From CAYVTD01 sp964577665 (GTDB lineage Bacteria; Bacteroidota; Ignavibacteria; Kapaibacteriales; UBA2268): a stretch of DNA of 64,000 bases. The notes beneath the pieces were generated by a model. The model saw nothing but the letters and a program-made list of their open reading frames with translations, had not been told where the DNA came from and made no database searches. The stretch is taken from positions 4,463 through 68,462 of the forward strand of contig CAZOBD010000003.1 of NCBI GenBank assembly GCA_964577665.1, read 5' to 3'. The translations under genes and the position numbers were made by a program. Each line of letters opens with the position of its first letter. The first letter of the stretch is position 1. Shown piece after piece: positions 1 through 10,900 of the stretch.

Positions 1-3000
1 AACGTAAGGGTATCTTTGCCCGCAGCGCTTGCCTTTCGGTTTAAAATGCCGTCTTCACTTATGGTAAAGGTACTGCTAACTGTAAGATGTTTTCCGCTTA
101 GATTGTCATCATACTGCAAAATGCCTTCTTGAGCAACAGTGTTTGAACCGCCGATACTCAGGAAAAATACGGTGGCAGTGTCAGCATTGAATGCAACTGT
201 ATGCCCGTCAACGAAAACAGAATCGTTATTGTAAAGCTCACCCGGATAGTAAGAAGCAGGGAAACTTTGATGTCCGTAGTTAGACCACCTGTTCGGATCA
301 GTCCATGAACCGGAAGCAATACTATAGTAAATACGCCCAATGAAGAAACTCGGCGCTGTGCCTGCCGTCCAGTCGCCTGTTAAACCAACCTCCTGAGGAG
401 TGTCTTCAGCATAAAAAAGGTTATTATCTGAATCAACGCCTACAGGAACGCCAAGGTTATTTTCCCAGCCGTATATCCAGGGCGGCTCAGTATTGAATTT
501 AGCAGGGATGTAATAATCTATATCGCCGTTTACGTCTGCAGTTTCATAAGTAAAGCTGGCAGATGTACTGGTGAAATTATAAATGCCTTCAGTTTCAACG
601 GGCCAATAAACCTCAAGCATATCATCAGTATATCTTTGCGGATGCAGTCCGTCTATCAAGCCAACAGAAATGCTCGGATTGCTCGAATAAGAAGAACTTT
701 CCGCAGAAATATATGCCGGATTGTATGAATTTTCTAAGCCGATGGGATAGAGAAACTCAGCTGATAAGTCAGAACCTCCCACAGGAGGAATAAGAATCAG
801 ATAATCTTCAAATTCACCGGTGCCGCCTGTTTGACAGGGGTCAGTATTGCCGCCGGGACGACACTTAATTCTAATCCTCGTATATCCTCTGCTTGCTGCA
901 GCCGGAATATCGAAACTTCCGGAATGATTGCCGCTTCCGGAAAAATTATCGATAAATTGATGCTCGTTAACACCGCCAACATTGTCATCAAAATCTCCGT
1001 CTCTGTTTAAATCAATGAAAACACGCCAATTATAGGCATCAGTTGAGCTTTTGCTAAATTGAATATTGTTCGTACCGATAACAGCAGTCTCATAGCCGAT
1101 TCCGGTATTGTCGGCATAGCCGCCGTCATTGCCGCTTGTATTTTCAAGAGACCCAAACTTAAAATAATCGATATAAACACTTGAATTAGAATTGGGAGTA
1201 CAATAACCGCCGGGCTCAGGATCAGCAGATACAGTGGGAAATTCTTTCACAAGTTTTGAAAGAGCGCTCGATCCGTTTGTCTGAACCATACGGCTGTTTC
1301 CGAAACTGCCAAAATTAGAATTAATATCGCTTATGTTTTCAGCGAGATATAAAGTATTGGCACCGAGATTAAAAAGGTTATCGGCGTTGAAAGTAAACTC
1401 ATTTTCAATTTTAGTGTCTATTGAGAGATTTACAGCGCCGCTGCTCTTCTCCATCAGTATCGTACCGAAAGTAGAAGAAGAATTGCCGCGGATGTACTGA
1501 TTTGGATTATCACCATTAAAAGAAACAATGCCGCTCAGCCCTGAAAAAGCTGTACCACCGGAATTATTAATGAAATCATCTTGAAGCGTAAGAGTATTCG
1601 TGCCAAGGACGAAATCGCCCTGCTCTATGGCAAATGTGCTGGAGCAGTTAACATCCTGAGTTAGACTTACTGTGGAAGCATCATTAATGGCATCTATCCT
1701 CATAAAGCCTATTTCATCGGGAATGCCGTCTCCTGTTTCCTGAGTGATTACTTCAGAGTTATCAATAATATTAACTGTGTAATCATGCACTTCGCCGTGA
1801 TCATCATCACCACTGTTATCAGGGTTACCATCATCACAAGGTGCGCCGTTCGATTCATCTAATCTTATCCTTATTTGTGTTGTTCCTGGAAGAGTGTTTG
1901 CTCCAACTGTAAAGTTGAAAGTAAGAACAGTACTACCGCCTAAGTTGGTATTATTATAAATTCTTTCTCCTGTAATATCAAAATCACCGCTATAGTCCTC
2001 ATCTAACCAAACTTGTAGATCATAACCATTTGTTGAACCTGAACCACCAAGAGTTACTCTTATGGTGTAATCTTCATCGGGTTCTAACTCAAAACCATAA
2101 TCAGCATAGTACCAAAAACCTCTGCCTGCCCAACCGGTATTCTCGTGATTAAAAATCCTGTTTGCAATATTATAAACAGTACCTGTACATACTTCAACGT
2201 TATCAATATTTCTCTCGTCAGATTGCCAGTCATCTCTCGGATTACAGTAACACTCGTCTTCATAATCACTTGGATTGTCATTATCATAAATCTCAGTAAT
2301 TTTTCCCTTTGGTTTAAAAATGTAATTCCCGTTATTGTGGTTTTCTACATTAAAATCTCTAGAAATATTCCCCCCGCCATATTGCCTTCTAATATTTCCA
2401 CGATTCTGTTCATCGGAAAAACCTTCTTCACATCCAGTTTCGAGTATTCCGCCGTCTCTTAGCTCAAAGAGATTTGTTTTAATAATATTTGTTCCTAAAA
2501 CAAGTTTCCCTGGTTTATCATCATAGGTTTCAACTACAACGCTTCCGACTCTTTGCTCGTACCATTCAGCGAAAGTATCCCATCCTGCATATCCGTGTCC
2601 TATGTTTGCATCAAGGGTAACGGTTACTCCATTGCCAATAATAGCCGCATCAAGTCTTCTTTTAGGATAATCCTCAGGACCGCCGTTAGGATTTCCGTCA
2701 ATCTGATCAGGACTGCCGTCGTTCACGGTACTTTCATAGCTTCCTGTAACCCAAGTGTTTGGATCAGTCCAGTCACCGTCATTCTTTGCATAATAATAGG
2801 TTATAGCAGGTCCCTGCTGGCAGACAATCACATCACCCAGTAAATATCTGTTGTTACCTATATCTCTGTCTCTTAAGCCGTCACTGTCTGAAATATCATA
2901 AGCTCTTGTCGATGTATTAGTACCGTAAGGAGGATAATCTGCTTCCGAATTATTTACATTTCTATCGCCGCATCCAATTGCACCGCCGTCATTTGGATCA

Positions 3001-6000
3001 TTATCAGGTGGAGTAAGCGTTTGCCAGTCATCAGCATCAGGTCCGTACCAGAAAGCCAAGTCAAAGCAAAGCTTCTGTGCACTTGCAAACATATCTGTCG
3101 GGTCAATATACTCTACTTCTATTTCTGTTTCATTGCTGCCCCTGCTATAGGAGGAATAGTCGGGTCTTGTTACCCGCCAATATTTTTTTAGCATGCGGTT
3201 GGGCGGGTAATTATCCGTTGGGTTATCAAGATATGTATGATGCGGATGTAATGTATCAATCTGATGAACGCCCACATAACCGTCTGATTCTCCGGGATCG
3301 GATTCAAGAAGATATAGAGTAAATGGCCTGTAGTATTGTAAAGCGCCTACTTCCCATGTTACATCATCACCGGGATAATCAACATATTTTCTTATTTCAC
3401 CCATTATATGACCATTACCGTCCCGGTCAATTCCATTTGAATTCTCATCTATCTGCATTACCCATTCGCCGCTGCCGTAATCGGGAAAATTCGATGCGTC
3501 AAGAGAAGAACTAAGATTAATATATGCCATATTGTCTGATGGGAATTGAAGTTCTTCATAAATATATATCATCTGGCTGCCGACAGTATTCGAGGCAAAC
3601 TGAACATAAGTAAATTCTGTGGTTTTATTTACTTGAAGAATCCTGAAAGTAAGATCGTCTGGAGCGGTAACTGTCTGCGACTCAAAACCAGTGAAGCTGA
3701 AGGTTTCAGTTCCACTTCCGCCGTTAAAACTGCCGTCATCTTCGATGCGCCAGTTGCCGTGCAAGGCAATGTTTTCTCCGGTTATGTCCAGTTCCCCGTC
3801 GATTATATGCAGACTGTCTTTAACATTAATATTATTTGTCAAAGACACAACATTAGTTCCACTTGCTCCAGTATTTTCTATCGTCAAAGTAAAAACAGAA
3901 TCTGCCGTATTTGGAAGCCCGTCGCCTGTTACCTGATCCACCGAGCCGTTATACACAAAATGCCCCCGATTATGCTCCACATAATCGTCGCCGGCATTGT
4001 AGTTCCTTTCCAAAAACTGGAGATTGCCTGATGCCGCAGATGCCGTTATGCCGTCCGGGTGACCAATACCAAGCACTGCATCGTTGAACATATAAAATGT
4101 GCTTGAGGAGCCGCTTAGCTCCCAGCCCTCCATTTTAAAATAACCGCTGCTGTCTAAAGTAACAACGCTGTTGTCGAGGTCTCTGTCTGAGTCAAGCGTA
4201 ATAGTCTTGCCGTCTCCTATGAAAACTTTGTTTGTGCCTGTTGGAAATGTGTTGGATGCCGCTCCGCCGTAGCCCTGCGTTGACCAGCTTGAAGGCTGAT
4301 TCCAGTTCCCGTCGGCAATGCTGAAAAAGGCGCTTCTCAAAGCTTCTCCGACAAGTACAGTCCCAAGATACTCCAGTCCTTCATAAACAAGGCTNNNNNN
4401 NNNNNNNNNNNNNNNNNNNNNNNNNNNNNNNNNNNNNNNNNNNNNNNNNNNNNNNNNNNNNNNNNNNNNNNNNNNNNNNNNNNNNNNNNNNNNNCCGTCT
4501 GTAACGGTAAATGTCAGTGAAACGGGAGTGTAGTCGGCGCCGTACCCCACTTCAAATTCCGGCGGATTGGAAAGATTGACATATTTCCAAAGAGGACCAT
4601 CGACATGACCGGGACTGCCTCCGCCCCTGATAATGGAAGCTCCTCTTTCAACCCACAGGTAATGCCCTCGGACGTTTATATTGCCCTGAGTTAAATCTAT
4701 CTCGTTTTGAACTATGATGCCTTCTGTATTGTCAGAACCTGCTAAAGAAGCATCTATTCCCGTGCCGTTATTTATATAGAAATTATAAAACTCTTCACTT
4801 CCCGCAGTTTTGCTTATGGTCTGTTCCCCGCTTCCGCTGAAGTAAACATCTGATGTGCCGGGAGTGAAATCACCCCCTTCGTTTATCCAGTTCCCGACAA
4901 GAGTAAGCGTATTGCTCGACATCTTCAGTTCGGCATCGGCTTCAATTTTTAAATTACTGCCGATGTAAATATTATCAGTCGGCTGGATAATGCCTTCCCC
5001 GGCAATTAAAACTTCGTAAAAGGGATTGTCGGCTTTATCGCGTGATGTAACGTTATTCGTAAGCAGGGGCGTAGCCTGCCTGAAAATTACTCCGTTAGTG
5101 CCCGGCTCGAAAACACCTCCTGAGTTCACCCAGTTTCCCTGCACTTCCAGATTATTTCCAGCCGCAGCAAAAGTGGAGCTTTCAAGAGTAATCGCATTTT
5201 GTACAATGAAAGTGGGATTGCCCGTACTTGCAAAAAGCTCTTTCCTGCCGCTTCCGCTTATTTTTAGATTATAATACTCCAAAAATGAGACAGAATCTGC
5301 AATTGCAAAAGGATAAGCCGGCTGAACCGAAATATTTTGAATGGAACCTGTGCCGTTGAAATGCACCGTCGAGTTTTCAGTTAAAAATCTCTGCGAAACT
5401 GCTCCCGAAAAAGTGCATGAAGAAAGGTCTAGGTCTTTTGAAATTTTTATTTCGCCCAGTCCCGAAAGAGTGATATTTCCCGCTCTTTGTATGGAACCGC
5501 CTATTTTCAGATAATTGTACTGAGCCACAGCCGGCGTGGAGCCAGTCGCAGGTATTGTACTGTTTCCGCTTCCGTCGAAAGTGATAGTGCCGGAAGTAAA
5601 TGAATTTGCAATATAATTATTAGGATAATTGCTTCTTACTATCAGTTCGCCGCTGTTCATGGTGAAAGTACGGCTGGGGCTCTGTCCGTTTATGGAAAAT
5701 GAAGCAAGGTCAAGATGCCCGTCGTCCAAAATCAGCTTATTTTTTATTAAAAACTGCCTGCTAAGCTCGAGGGTGTCGCCCTGCACTTTGTAAATGCCGA
5801 TTTCCTTAACGGGAGATGGCACGCCGTCGCCTGTGTACTGCACATCCTGCGTTCCGATAAAATTATAAACGGCATCTTCGCTGAACTCTCTTTCAAGAGT
5901 CTGCACAAAACCGTTGTCCGGTGCGGATGTAGTAAGCGTAATGCCGTTTTCGTGGCTGATGTCGATTCTTGCGCCGGATTCTACACGCATTGTATCGCCT

Positions 6001-7301
6001 GTAACGGCAGTAAGGCTTTCAAAAGTAATAGTGCCGGATTCTCTGCCGTCGGTTCCGGTTTCCACTGAAAGTAAATTCGAGGGTGAGATAGTCGAACTTG
6101 AAACTGTGATGTGATGGTCTTGAACCCTAACTCTGTCGGAACGTTTATTGGGATAATAAGGAGGAGAGCTGATAGCCGCTCCGTTAAAACCGTCTTTCGA
6201 CCATGTAAGAGGATCGGTATAGCTGCCGCTCTGCCGGGCAAAGTAAGTAACCTGTCCAGCCTGCTCCTCGCCTATTGTCCAGTCTCCGTCTATTTCGCTG
6301 ATACCTTCCGAGTAAAAAATGCGCTGGTTAAACTCAACTATATCGTCCGAAAGACCTGGATCAATACGCCAATAACCGTTAGGATCAGGGTAAGAAGGAT
6401 AGTACCATAAAATTTTGTAAAGCCCTATCGAGCTCAAATCGGGTACTTCATCATCGTTGTAAGTGAAAACAATGTCGGCGCCTGCTGTGCTTATGCTGAT
6501 ATTATCTTTTTCCAACACCCAGTATTTTTCTAAGGAAATCCCTGATTCTTCAACAGAAGGATGCTCCGCTGGAATCACTTTCACGGAAATGTCTGCGTCA
6601 TTTCCAAAATTTGCTTTTCCGTCCAGAAAGGTAATCTTTGCAGGAGAATAGTAATCCTCGGTTCCGAGCGGAAAAAGAAAATCCAAGTTGCTGCCCGAAG
6701 GAGCCCCCTGCCCTGCGCCCCGGATAAGTCTGCCGGAGTATGTAGCGCTGCCCGTACCTTCGGTGTTTAAAATGCACTTGTCGGCATCGAAAAATTCCAA
6801 TGCGGTATCCGCAGGGGTATTGTCAACGTAAATGCTGCCTGTTTTCTCTATATACAGGTCATTTTGGTTAAGCTCTAAGTTGGCATCGGAGTTAAAATCC
6901 AGATTTCTCCTGATGTAGGTATCTATGGCAAGTATTGCGTCTTCGGCGGTTTTGCTGAGTATAAGGCTCCAAAAAGTGGTGCTTGTATTTCCGTTTATAT
7001 ATTGGTCATTGTTTCCGTAAAACGTAACAGTATGGGAACTTACGCCGCTTACGCCGTTGTTTATCCAGTCCCCGCCTAAGCGCAGGGAAGATGTATTCTG
7101 ATAATAAAAATTAGAGGAGTTTTCCATCAGCAGATTGCAGTCAATTGTTACAAAAGCATCAGGCGCCATATAAAAAATAGAATTTTCCGCCAGAGTCATC
7201 GTAGTTGACTGCGAATACAAAGAACCCGCCGGCAGTATTAAAAACACCGCCGCGATAATAGTCATCATTCTATGTATTTTATCTGTCGTAAAACCTCCCA
7301 T
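1..7301 (-). CDS. Giant secreted adhesin-like protein with GEVED domains, C-terminus beyond window
   Basis: One frame stays open from an ATG at 7301 to position 1, at least 2,433 codons counting the 100-N gap at 4395-4494. The reading frame is the same on both sides of the gap. The N-terminus has a signal peptide with hydrophobic core IIAAVFLILPAG and likely cleavage near SLYSQS; a second start, MMTIIAAV, lies 11 codons in. The body is beta-rich repeat sequence. Segments such as GNWVNSGGVFEPGT and GNWINEGGDFTPGT are typical of large Bacteroidota surface proteins. Four module boundaries carry G-x-W/Y-[TN]-x-P-x-x-W (6201-6230, 4284-4310, 2751-2777, 285-311). Two GEVED-type domains end in GEVHDY (about 1775-2100) and GEFEDY (about 795-1030). 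A role in adhesion or surface attachment is inferred from this architecture; no enzyme motif was seen. A T9SS C-terminal domain would be expected beyond the left edge but cannot be seen. Confidence 0.85.
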   Translation of the reverse strand, partial: MGGFTTDKIHRMMTIIAAVFLILPAGSLYSQSTTMTLAENSIFYMAPDAFVTIDCNLLMENSSNFYYQNTSSLRLGGDWINNGVSGVSSHTVTFYGNNDQYINGNTSTTFWSLILSKTAEDAILAIDTYIRRNLDFNSDANLELNQNDLYIEKTGSIYVDNTPADTALEFFDADKCILNTEGTGSATYSGRLIRGAGQGAPSGSNLDFLFPLGTEDYYSPAKITFLDGKANFGNDADISVKVIPAEHPSVEESGISLEKYWVLEKDNISISTAGADIVFTYNDDEVPDLSSIGLYKILWYYPSYPDPNGYWRIDPGLSDDIVEFNQRIFYSEGISEIDGDWTIGEEQAGQVTYFARQSGSYTDPLTWSKDGFNGAAISSPPYYPNKRSDRVRVQDHHITVSSSTISPSNLLSVETGTDGRESGTITFESLTAVTGDTMRVESGARIDISHENGITLTTSAPDNGFVQTLEREFSEDAVYNFIGTQDVQYTGDGVPSPVKEIGIYKVQGDTLELSRQFLIKNKLILDDGHLDLASFSINGQSPSRTFTMNSGELIVRSNYPNNYIANSFTSGTITFDGSGNSTIPATGSTPAVAQYNYLKIGGSIQRAGNITLSGLGEIKISKDLDLSSCTFSGAVSQRFLTENSTVHFNGTGSIQNISVQPAYPFAIADSVSFLEYYNLKISGSGRKELFASTGNPTFIVQNAITLESSTFAAAGNNLEVQGNWVNSGGVFEPGTNGVIFRQATPLLTNNVTSRDKADNPFYEVLIAGEGIIQPTDNIYIGSNLKIEADAELKMSSNTLTLVGNWINEGGDFTPGTSDVYFSGSGEQTISKTAGSEEFYNFYINNGTGIDASLAGSDNTEGIIVQNEIDLTQGNINVRGHYLWVERGASIIRGGGSPGHVDGPLWKYVNLSNPPEFEVGYGADYTPVSLTFTVTDXXXXXXXXXXXXXXXXXXXXXXXXXXXXXXXXXXSLVYEGLEYLGTVLVGEALRSAFFSIADGNWNQPSSWSTQGYGGAASNTFPTGTNKVFIGDGKTITLDSDRDLDNSVVTLDSSGYFKMEGWELSGSSSTFYMFNDAVLGIGHPDGITASAASGNLQFLERNYNAGDDYVEHNRGHFVYNGSVDQVTGDGLPNTADSVFTLTIENTGASGTNVVSLTNNINVKDSLHIIDGELDITGENIALHGNWRIEDDGSFNGGSGTETFSFTGFESQTVTAPDDLTFRILQVNKTTEFTYVQFASNTVGSQMIYIYEELQFPSDNMAYINLSSSLDASNFPDYGSGEWVMQIDENSNGIDRDGNGHIMGEIRKYVDYPGDDVTWEVGALQYYRPFTLYLLESDPGESDGYVGVHQIDTLHPHHTYLDNPTDNYPPNRMLKKYWRVTRPDYSSYSRGSNETEIEVEYIDPTDMFASAQKLCFDLAFWYGPDADDWQTLTPPDNDPNDGGAIGCGDRNVNNSEADYPPYGTNTSTRAYDISDSDGLRDRDIGNNRYLLGDVIVCQQGPAITYYYAKNDGDWTDPNTWVTGSYESTVNDGSPDQIDGNPNGGPEDYPKRRLDAAIIGNGVTVTLDANIGHGYAGWDTFAEWYEQRVGSVVVETYDDKPGKLVLGTNIIKTNLFELRDGGILETGCEEGFSDEQNRGNIRRQYGGGNISRDFNVENHNNGNYIFKPKGKITEIYDNDNPSDYEDECYCNPRDDWQSDERNIDNVEVCTGTVYNIANRIFNHENTGWAGRGFWYYADYGFELEPDEDYTIRVTLGGSGSTNGYDLQVWLDEDYSGDFDITGERIYNNTNLGGSTVLTFNFTVGANTLPGTTQIRIRLDESNGAPCDDGNPDNSGDDDHGEVHDYTVNIIDNSEVITQETGDGIPDEIGFMRIDAINDASTVSLTQDVNCSSTFAIEQGDFVLGTNTLTLQDDFINNSGGTAFSGLSGIVSFNGDNPNQYIRGNSSSTFGTILMEKSSGAVNLSIDTKIENEFTFNADNLFNLGANTLYLAENISDINSNFGSFGNSRMVQTNGSSALSKLVKEFPTVSADPEPGGYCTPNSNSSVYIDYFKFGSLENTSGNDGGYADNTGIGYETAVIGTNNIQFSKSSTDAYNWRVFIDLNRDGDFDDNVGGVNEHQFIDNFSGSGNHSGSFDIPAAASRGYTRIRIKCRPGGNTDPCQTGGTGEFEDYLILIPPVGGSDLSAEFLYPIGLENSYNPAYISAESSSYSSNPSISVGLIDGLHPQRYTDDMLEVYWPVETEGIYNFTSTSASFTYETADVNGDIDYYIPAKFNTEPPWIYGWENNLGVPVGVDSDNNLFYAEDTPQEVGLTGDWTAGTAPSFFIGRIYYSIASGSWTDPNRWSNYGHQSFPASYYPGELYNNDSVFVDGHTVAFNADTATVFFLSIGGSNTVAQEGILQYDDNLSGKHLTVSSTFTISEDGILNRKASAAGKDTLT
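4395..4494. other. Assembly gap (100 N) inside the giant adhesin gene
   Basis: A run of exactly 100 N, probably a placeholder for a gap of unknown size. The minus-strand reading frame is identical on both sides, so the missing length is probably 100 plus or minus a multiple of 3. The flanks encode different adhesin segments and no repeat joins them, so the gap size cannot be deduced here. Confidence 0.95.
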
Positions 7302-7687
7302 TATTTATTAAAGGAACACACCCCTTTCTTTCGTCAAAGGGGCTGTATCAAAAGCGAAAGTCTGAAAACAATTATCATCATTCATTAACCCCACCCTAAC
7401 CCTCCCCAAGGGGAGGGGACTAAGTCATTGATTCCCTTCCCCTTGGGGAAGGGCTGGGGATGGGGTCTATTCCTGTAATGAATAATTCTATTGATAATTG
7501 CGAATTAAAAGGAACACACCCCTTTATCCCCTCTCAAGACTGACATTACCCGCATTTTAAAAGAGATCCCTCCCCAGCCCTCCCTTACAAGTAAGGGAGA
7601 GAGTAAGCCGTTTTTATTCCCCCTTATTTATAAGGGGGTTAGGGGGATCTCTCATCCCCCTTATTTATAAGGGGGACGCAAGGGGGA
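7302..7687. repeat. Intergenic spacer packed with palindromic repeats
   Basis: No gene is visible in these 386 bases. The spacer holds several hairpin-forming repeats: CCCCTTT/AAAGGGG at 7321-7342 directly upstream of the adhesin start; a large inverted pair with arms at about 7388-7417 and 7434-7466, each arm carrying its own CCCCAAGGGG or CCCCTTGGGG palindrome; and two identical copies of the 20-nt palindrome CCCCCTTATTTATAAGGGGG at 7619-7638 and 7656-7675. The phrase ACACACCCCTTTATCCCCTCTCAAG near 7512 recurs at 12008 and 58476. The elements look like dispersed intergenic repeats and could also act as transcript-end hairpins for the DUF2442 gene. Confidence 0.75.
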
Positions 7688-7957
7688 TCAAGCGTATTCC
7701 CTTTCCATCACGACCGGCACCCCCAGCTCATACAAAAAGCAGGGAGCGAAAGTCGCTCCGTTTTCCCAAAAAATCGTATTTGAATGAACGTAAAAATTTT
7801 TGAACTTCTCCACATCGAGAAGCTCTCTGTATTTTTCTCTTTCGTCTTTTAAAAGTACAAACTCCAAGTTAATAAGTTTTTCAGTACCTCCACAAAACTC
7901 TACTGCAATCTTAAAGTCTTCCAAATATTCTGCTTTATTTATTTCCGTTCCGTGCAT
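7688..7957 (-). CDS. DUF2442-like small protein
   Basis: An 89-residue protein resembling DUF2442: an N-terminal KAEYLEDFKIAVEF strand region and a C-terminal WENGATFAPCFLYEL segment, matching the family's W-x-NGAD-x-x-P-x-x-LY ending. I chose the ATG at 7957, two bases after the upstream stop codon, because family members begin just before the K-A-E-Y-L segment. An ATG at 7978 in the same frame would overlap the upstream gene by 20 bases. It therefore appears to be the distal gene of the tail-fibre-like transcript. DUF2442 proteins are often small partner or antitoxin-like proteins of unknown function, frequently beside DUF4160; no such partner is seen here. Confidence 0.7.
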   Translation of the reverse strand: MHGTEINKAEYLEDFKIAVEFCGGTEKLINLEFVLLKDEREKYRELLDVEKFKNFYVHSNTIFWENGATFAPCFLYELGVPVVMEREYA

Positions 7958-7958
7958 T

Positions 7959-10900
7959 TTAATTATCGTGATTAGCAAAAGATGTTTCTACCCAATAAGT
8001 ACCGTCCCAAATCAATGTTAAAACATTTGAATAATTAATGTTCCTTCTACTTCCACTTCCATCTGCAAGCCTTAAATTTCCGCTTGATTCCAATATTCGT
8101 GCGCCGTTACCATCTCTAGTTGTACTCTGAATAAGTAGAGTTTGACCGACAGTTGTTCCATCTGATAATCTTAATTCTCTGTTATCAGTATTGTGATCAG
8201 CAGATATTCTAATATAGCTTGAATTGATTGTTATAGTCGTAACGGCTGTTGTTAAGTTGATCAAAGCCTGGGAACTATAAACTATTTTCTGCACCTTAGG
8301 AGCGCTTGTCCAGCTTAAATTTCCGCTGCCGTCATTTTCCAAATAAGTATAAGTATTTGATTGATAACCTGTTGGAAGTGTGTATTTAATATCATTAGGG
8401 CTTTGTGAAGCAGAAGTAACAAATGATGAAGTTTTGCTGCTTGAATTAGATATTGCCAACTCAGATTTCGCAGTAATGGTACCCGAAGAATTAATACTTC
8501 CCGTAATATCTAACTCAGTTGAAGGATTGTCATTTCCAATACCAACATTTCCGCTGTTATAATAGATATCATCATTGGTTTTCGTCCAGGAACTTGTAAT
8601 TCCGCTCCACCCGCTTCCGTCATTCACCTTCAGTCCGTCTGTGTTGTCATAATACATTTGTCCTTTAGTGTTTCCTGCCGGGGCGTTGCTCTGCGGCTGT
8701 AATGTAAGAGAAATCGGGTCGATATGGCCGCTTACATTCAAATCGCCCTGTATGTCAACTGTTACAGTGCTGGAAGAAGTGCCGAAGCGGGCGTTTCCTC
8801 CTACATCCAAAACTACCGTATTTGACGGGCTTGCTTGGTTTATTGCAACAACGGAACTGTTGTTATTAGTTAAAAAAGTACTCGAAGCCCAGCCGGAGCC
8901 GTCGAAATACATTGTCTGATTTTGAGATGCCGCCGGCAGAGAAACAGTTGAAGACTGAGGCGAAGTCCACGTAAGCGAGCCGCCGCCGAGCGTAGTTAAA
9001 TATTGTCCGTTAGAGCCGTCTGCTTCCGGTAAAGTGTAAATTATATTTGATAAATCCGATGGTGCTTTAAAACCGGTATAATTGCCGGAAGCATTCATAA
9101 GCCATAGTTCGTTATCCAGAATCAGATTATTGTTAACATACAAGTCATTGTTTATGGTTGAGCTCGCTTCTGCATAAAGCGAACCGCTGCTTATAGTTAA
9201 ATCGCCGTTGGCAACCGTAAGATTCTGATCAACCTGAGCGCTTCCTGAAATACTAATAAAGCCTGTTTCACCATCAATTTTCATGCGGGGCTGATTGTTT
9301 GTAATAATATTAACGCTGTATGAGCTGGATGAACCAAAATCGCCGTTCGCAGACAAATCATTCCCTCCTATAAGCCATGCGTTTGCAGTCGGAGCGGGCT
9401 GCCATGTTCCAACGCCGTTTGCATCTGATGTTAAAACATATTCGTCAAAGGCTCCTGCAGTTAATTTAAAATGATCAGTCAGGTTTATTCCGTCAGTGTT
9501 AATAGTACCGGAAGAAACCGTCAGAACATTTGTACTGCTGTTGTACTGAAAATCGTTTTCCCCGCCGATTGTATTATTACCTTCCCAAAAAGTAACATTT
9601 CCTTCCTGATTCGTAATCCCCGTAAATGCATTAGTGCCGTTTCCTTTGAGCATTCCTGTTAAATCATCAGTGCCGGTACCCCCCTGTGAAACAGTAAAAG
9701 TGCCGGAAGTAATTTTAGTAGCAGGCAGGTCGGGAATATCATCAGAAACTAATGCTCTGAATGTGGGTACATCATCGGCGCCGCTTGCAGGTCCTGCAAA
9801 TACAGTATTGGCAGATTGGTCGTTAAAACTTACCGTAAAAGTTCCGCTTGATTCCACAGAGGTAGGTGAAGAAGAAAAAATATCCGGCATTTCAAGACCG
9901 ACGGATTCTACAGTGCCCGTTGCAGGTTCAACCCATCCGGGCTCAGCATTGCCTGCAGACTGCAAAATCTGTCCGCTAGAACCCAAAGCAAGTTCCTGAA
10001 CAGCTCCACTCCCGTCAGAGTAAAATATCTGCCAGTCAGAAGCTTCTAATTCTGTAATAGTGTGGCTGTGGTCAGCTCTTGCCACTAAATTTGAAGAACC
10101 GTCAGTGTCAAAATCTATATTCCATGTCTCTGCGCTCGAACCGTCATAAGCATTACCGGTTAATCCTGTACCCGGAGTTAAAAGCGAGTGGCTGTGGTCA
10201 GCCTGAGCAAAACTGTTTTCATCAAAACCGCTTGATTCAAGACGGTCATCAGTTGAATTGTAAATAACAAATTCACTATCGGTATAATTGGAATTATTTG
10301 TTCCTGTGCCGCCATTAGCTATTGGAAGAACTCCTGTCACTTCATTTGCCAAATCAACATCGGCTACTAACAAAGTGCCATCACCGTTACTTGTTTTTAC
10401 TACTCCGTTTGTAGTCAGTTTTCCTATTTTTACACTTCCCGCATCTCCGTCAGTGCTCAATATTAAATTGTTTCCATCTATTTCGACTGTTGTTTCCTGA
10501 TTTAAATTACCTCCTAAGGTAATTGTATTAGCAGTTCTTGTCAGTCCGTTTTCAAATGTTAGCGGCGACTCTAATCCTGTAGCGCTTATTGTTATACTGC
10601 CTGATCCTTTCGACACAATAATATTGCTGCCCCCAGCTATGTACTGTAGATCATAATCTGTTCCGTTTCCGGTTAGNNNNNNNNNNNNNNNNNNNNNNNN
10701 NNNNNNNNNNNNNNNNNNNNNNNNNNNNNNNNNNNNNNNNNNNNNNNNNNNNNNNNNNNNNNNNNNNNNNNNNNNNTATTGCTGCCCCCAGCTATGTACT
10801 GTAGATCATAATCTGTTCCGTTTCCGGTTAGAAGCTGTAGGTCTTCGGGAGTAGTGCTTAAAGATGTTCCACCATTCGATATTGATAATACTTCTTCTAT

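Noticed and set aside
158..7160. Many plus- and minus-strand short open frames across the first 7 kb
   Set aside because: They are shadows of the single giant minus-strand gene, which translates into coherent adhesin sequence in one frame throughout.
10673..10675. Stop codon ending the upstream half of the fibre gene at the gap
   Set aside because: It is in frame only because the gap was filled with exactly 100 N; repeat phase predicts a length that restores the frame.
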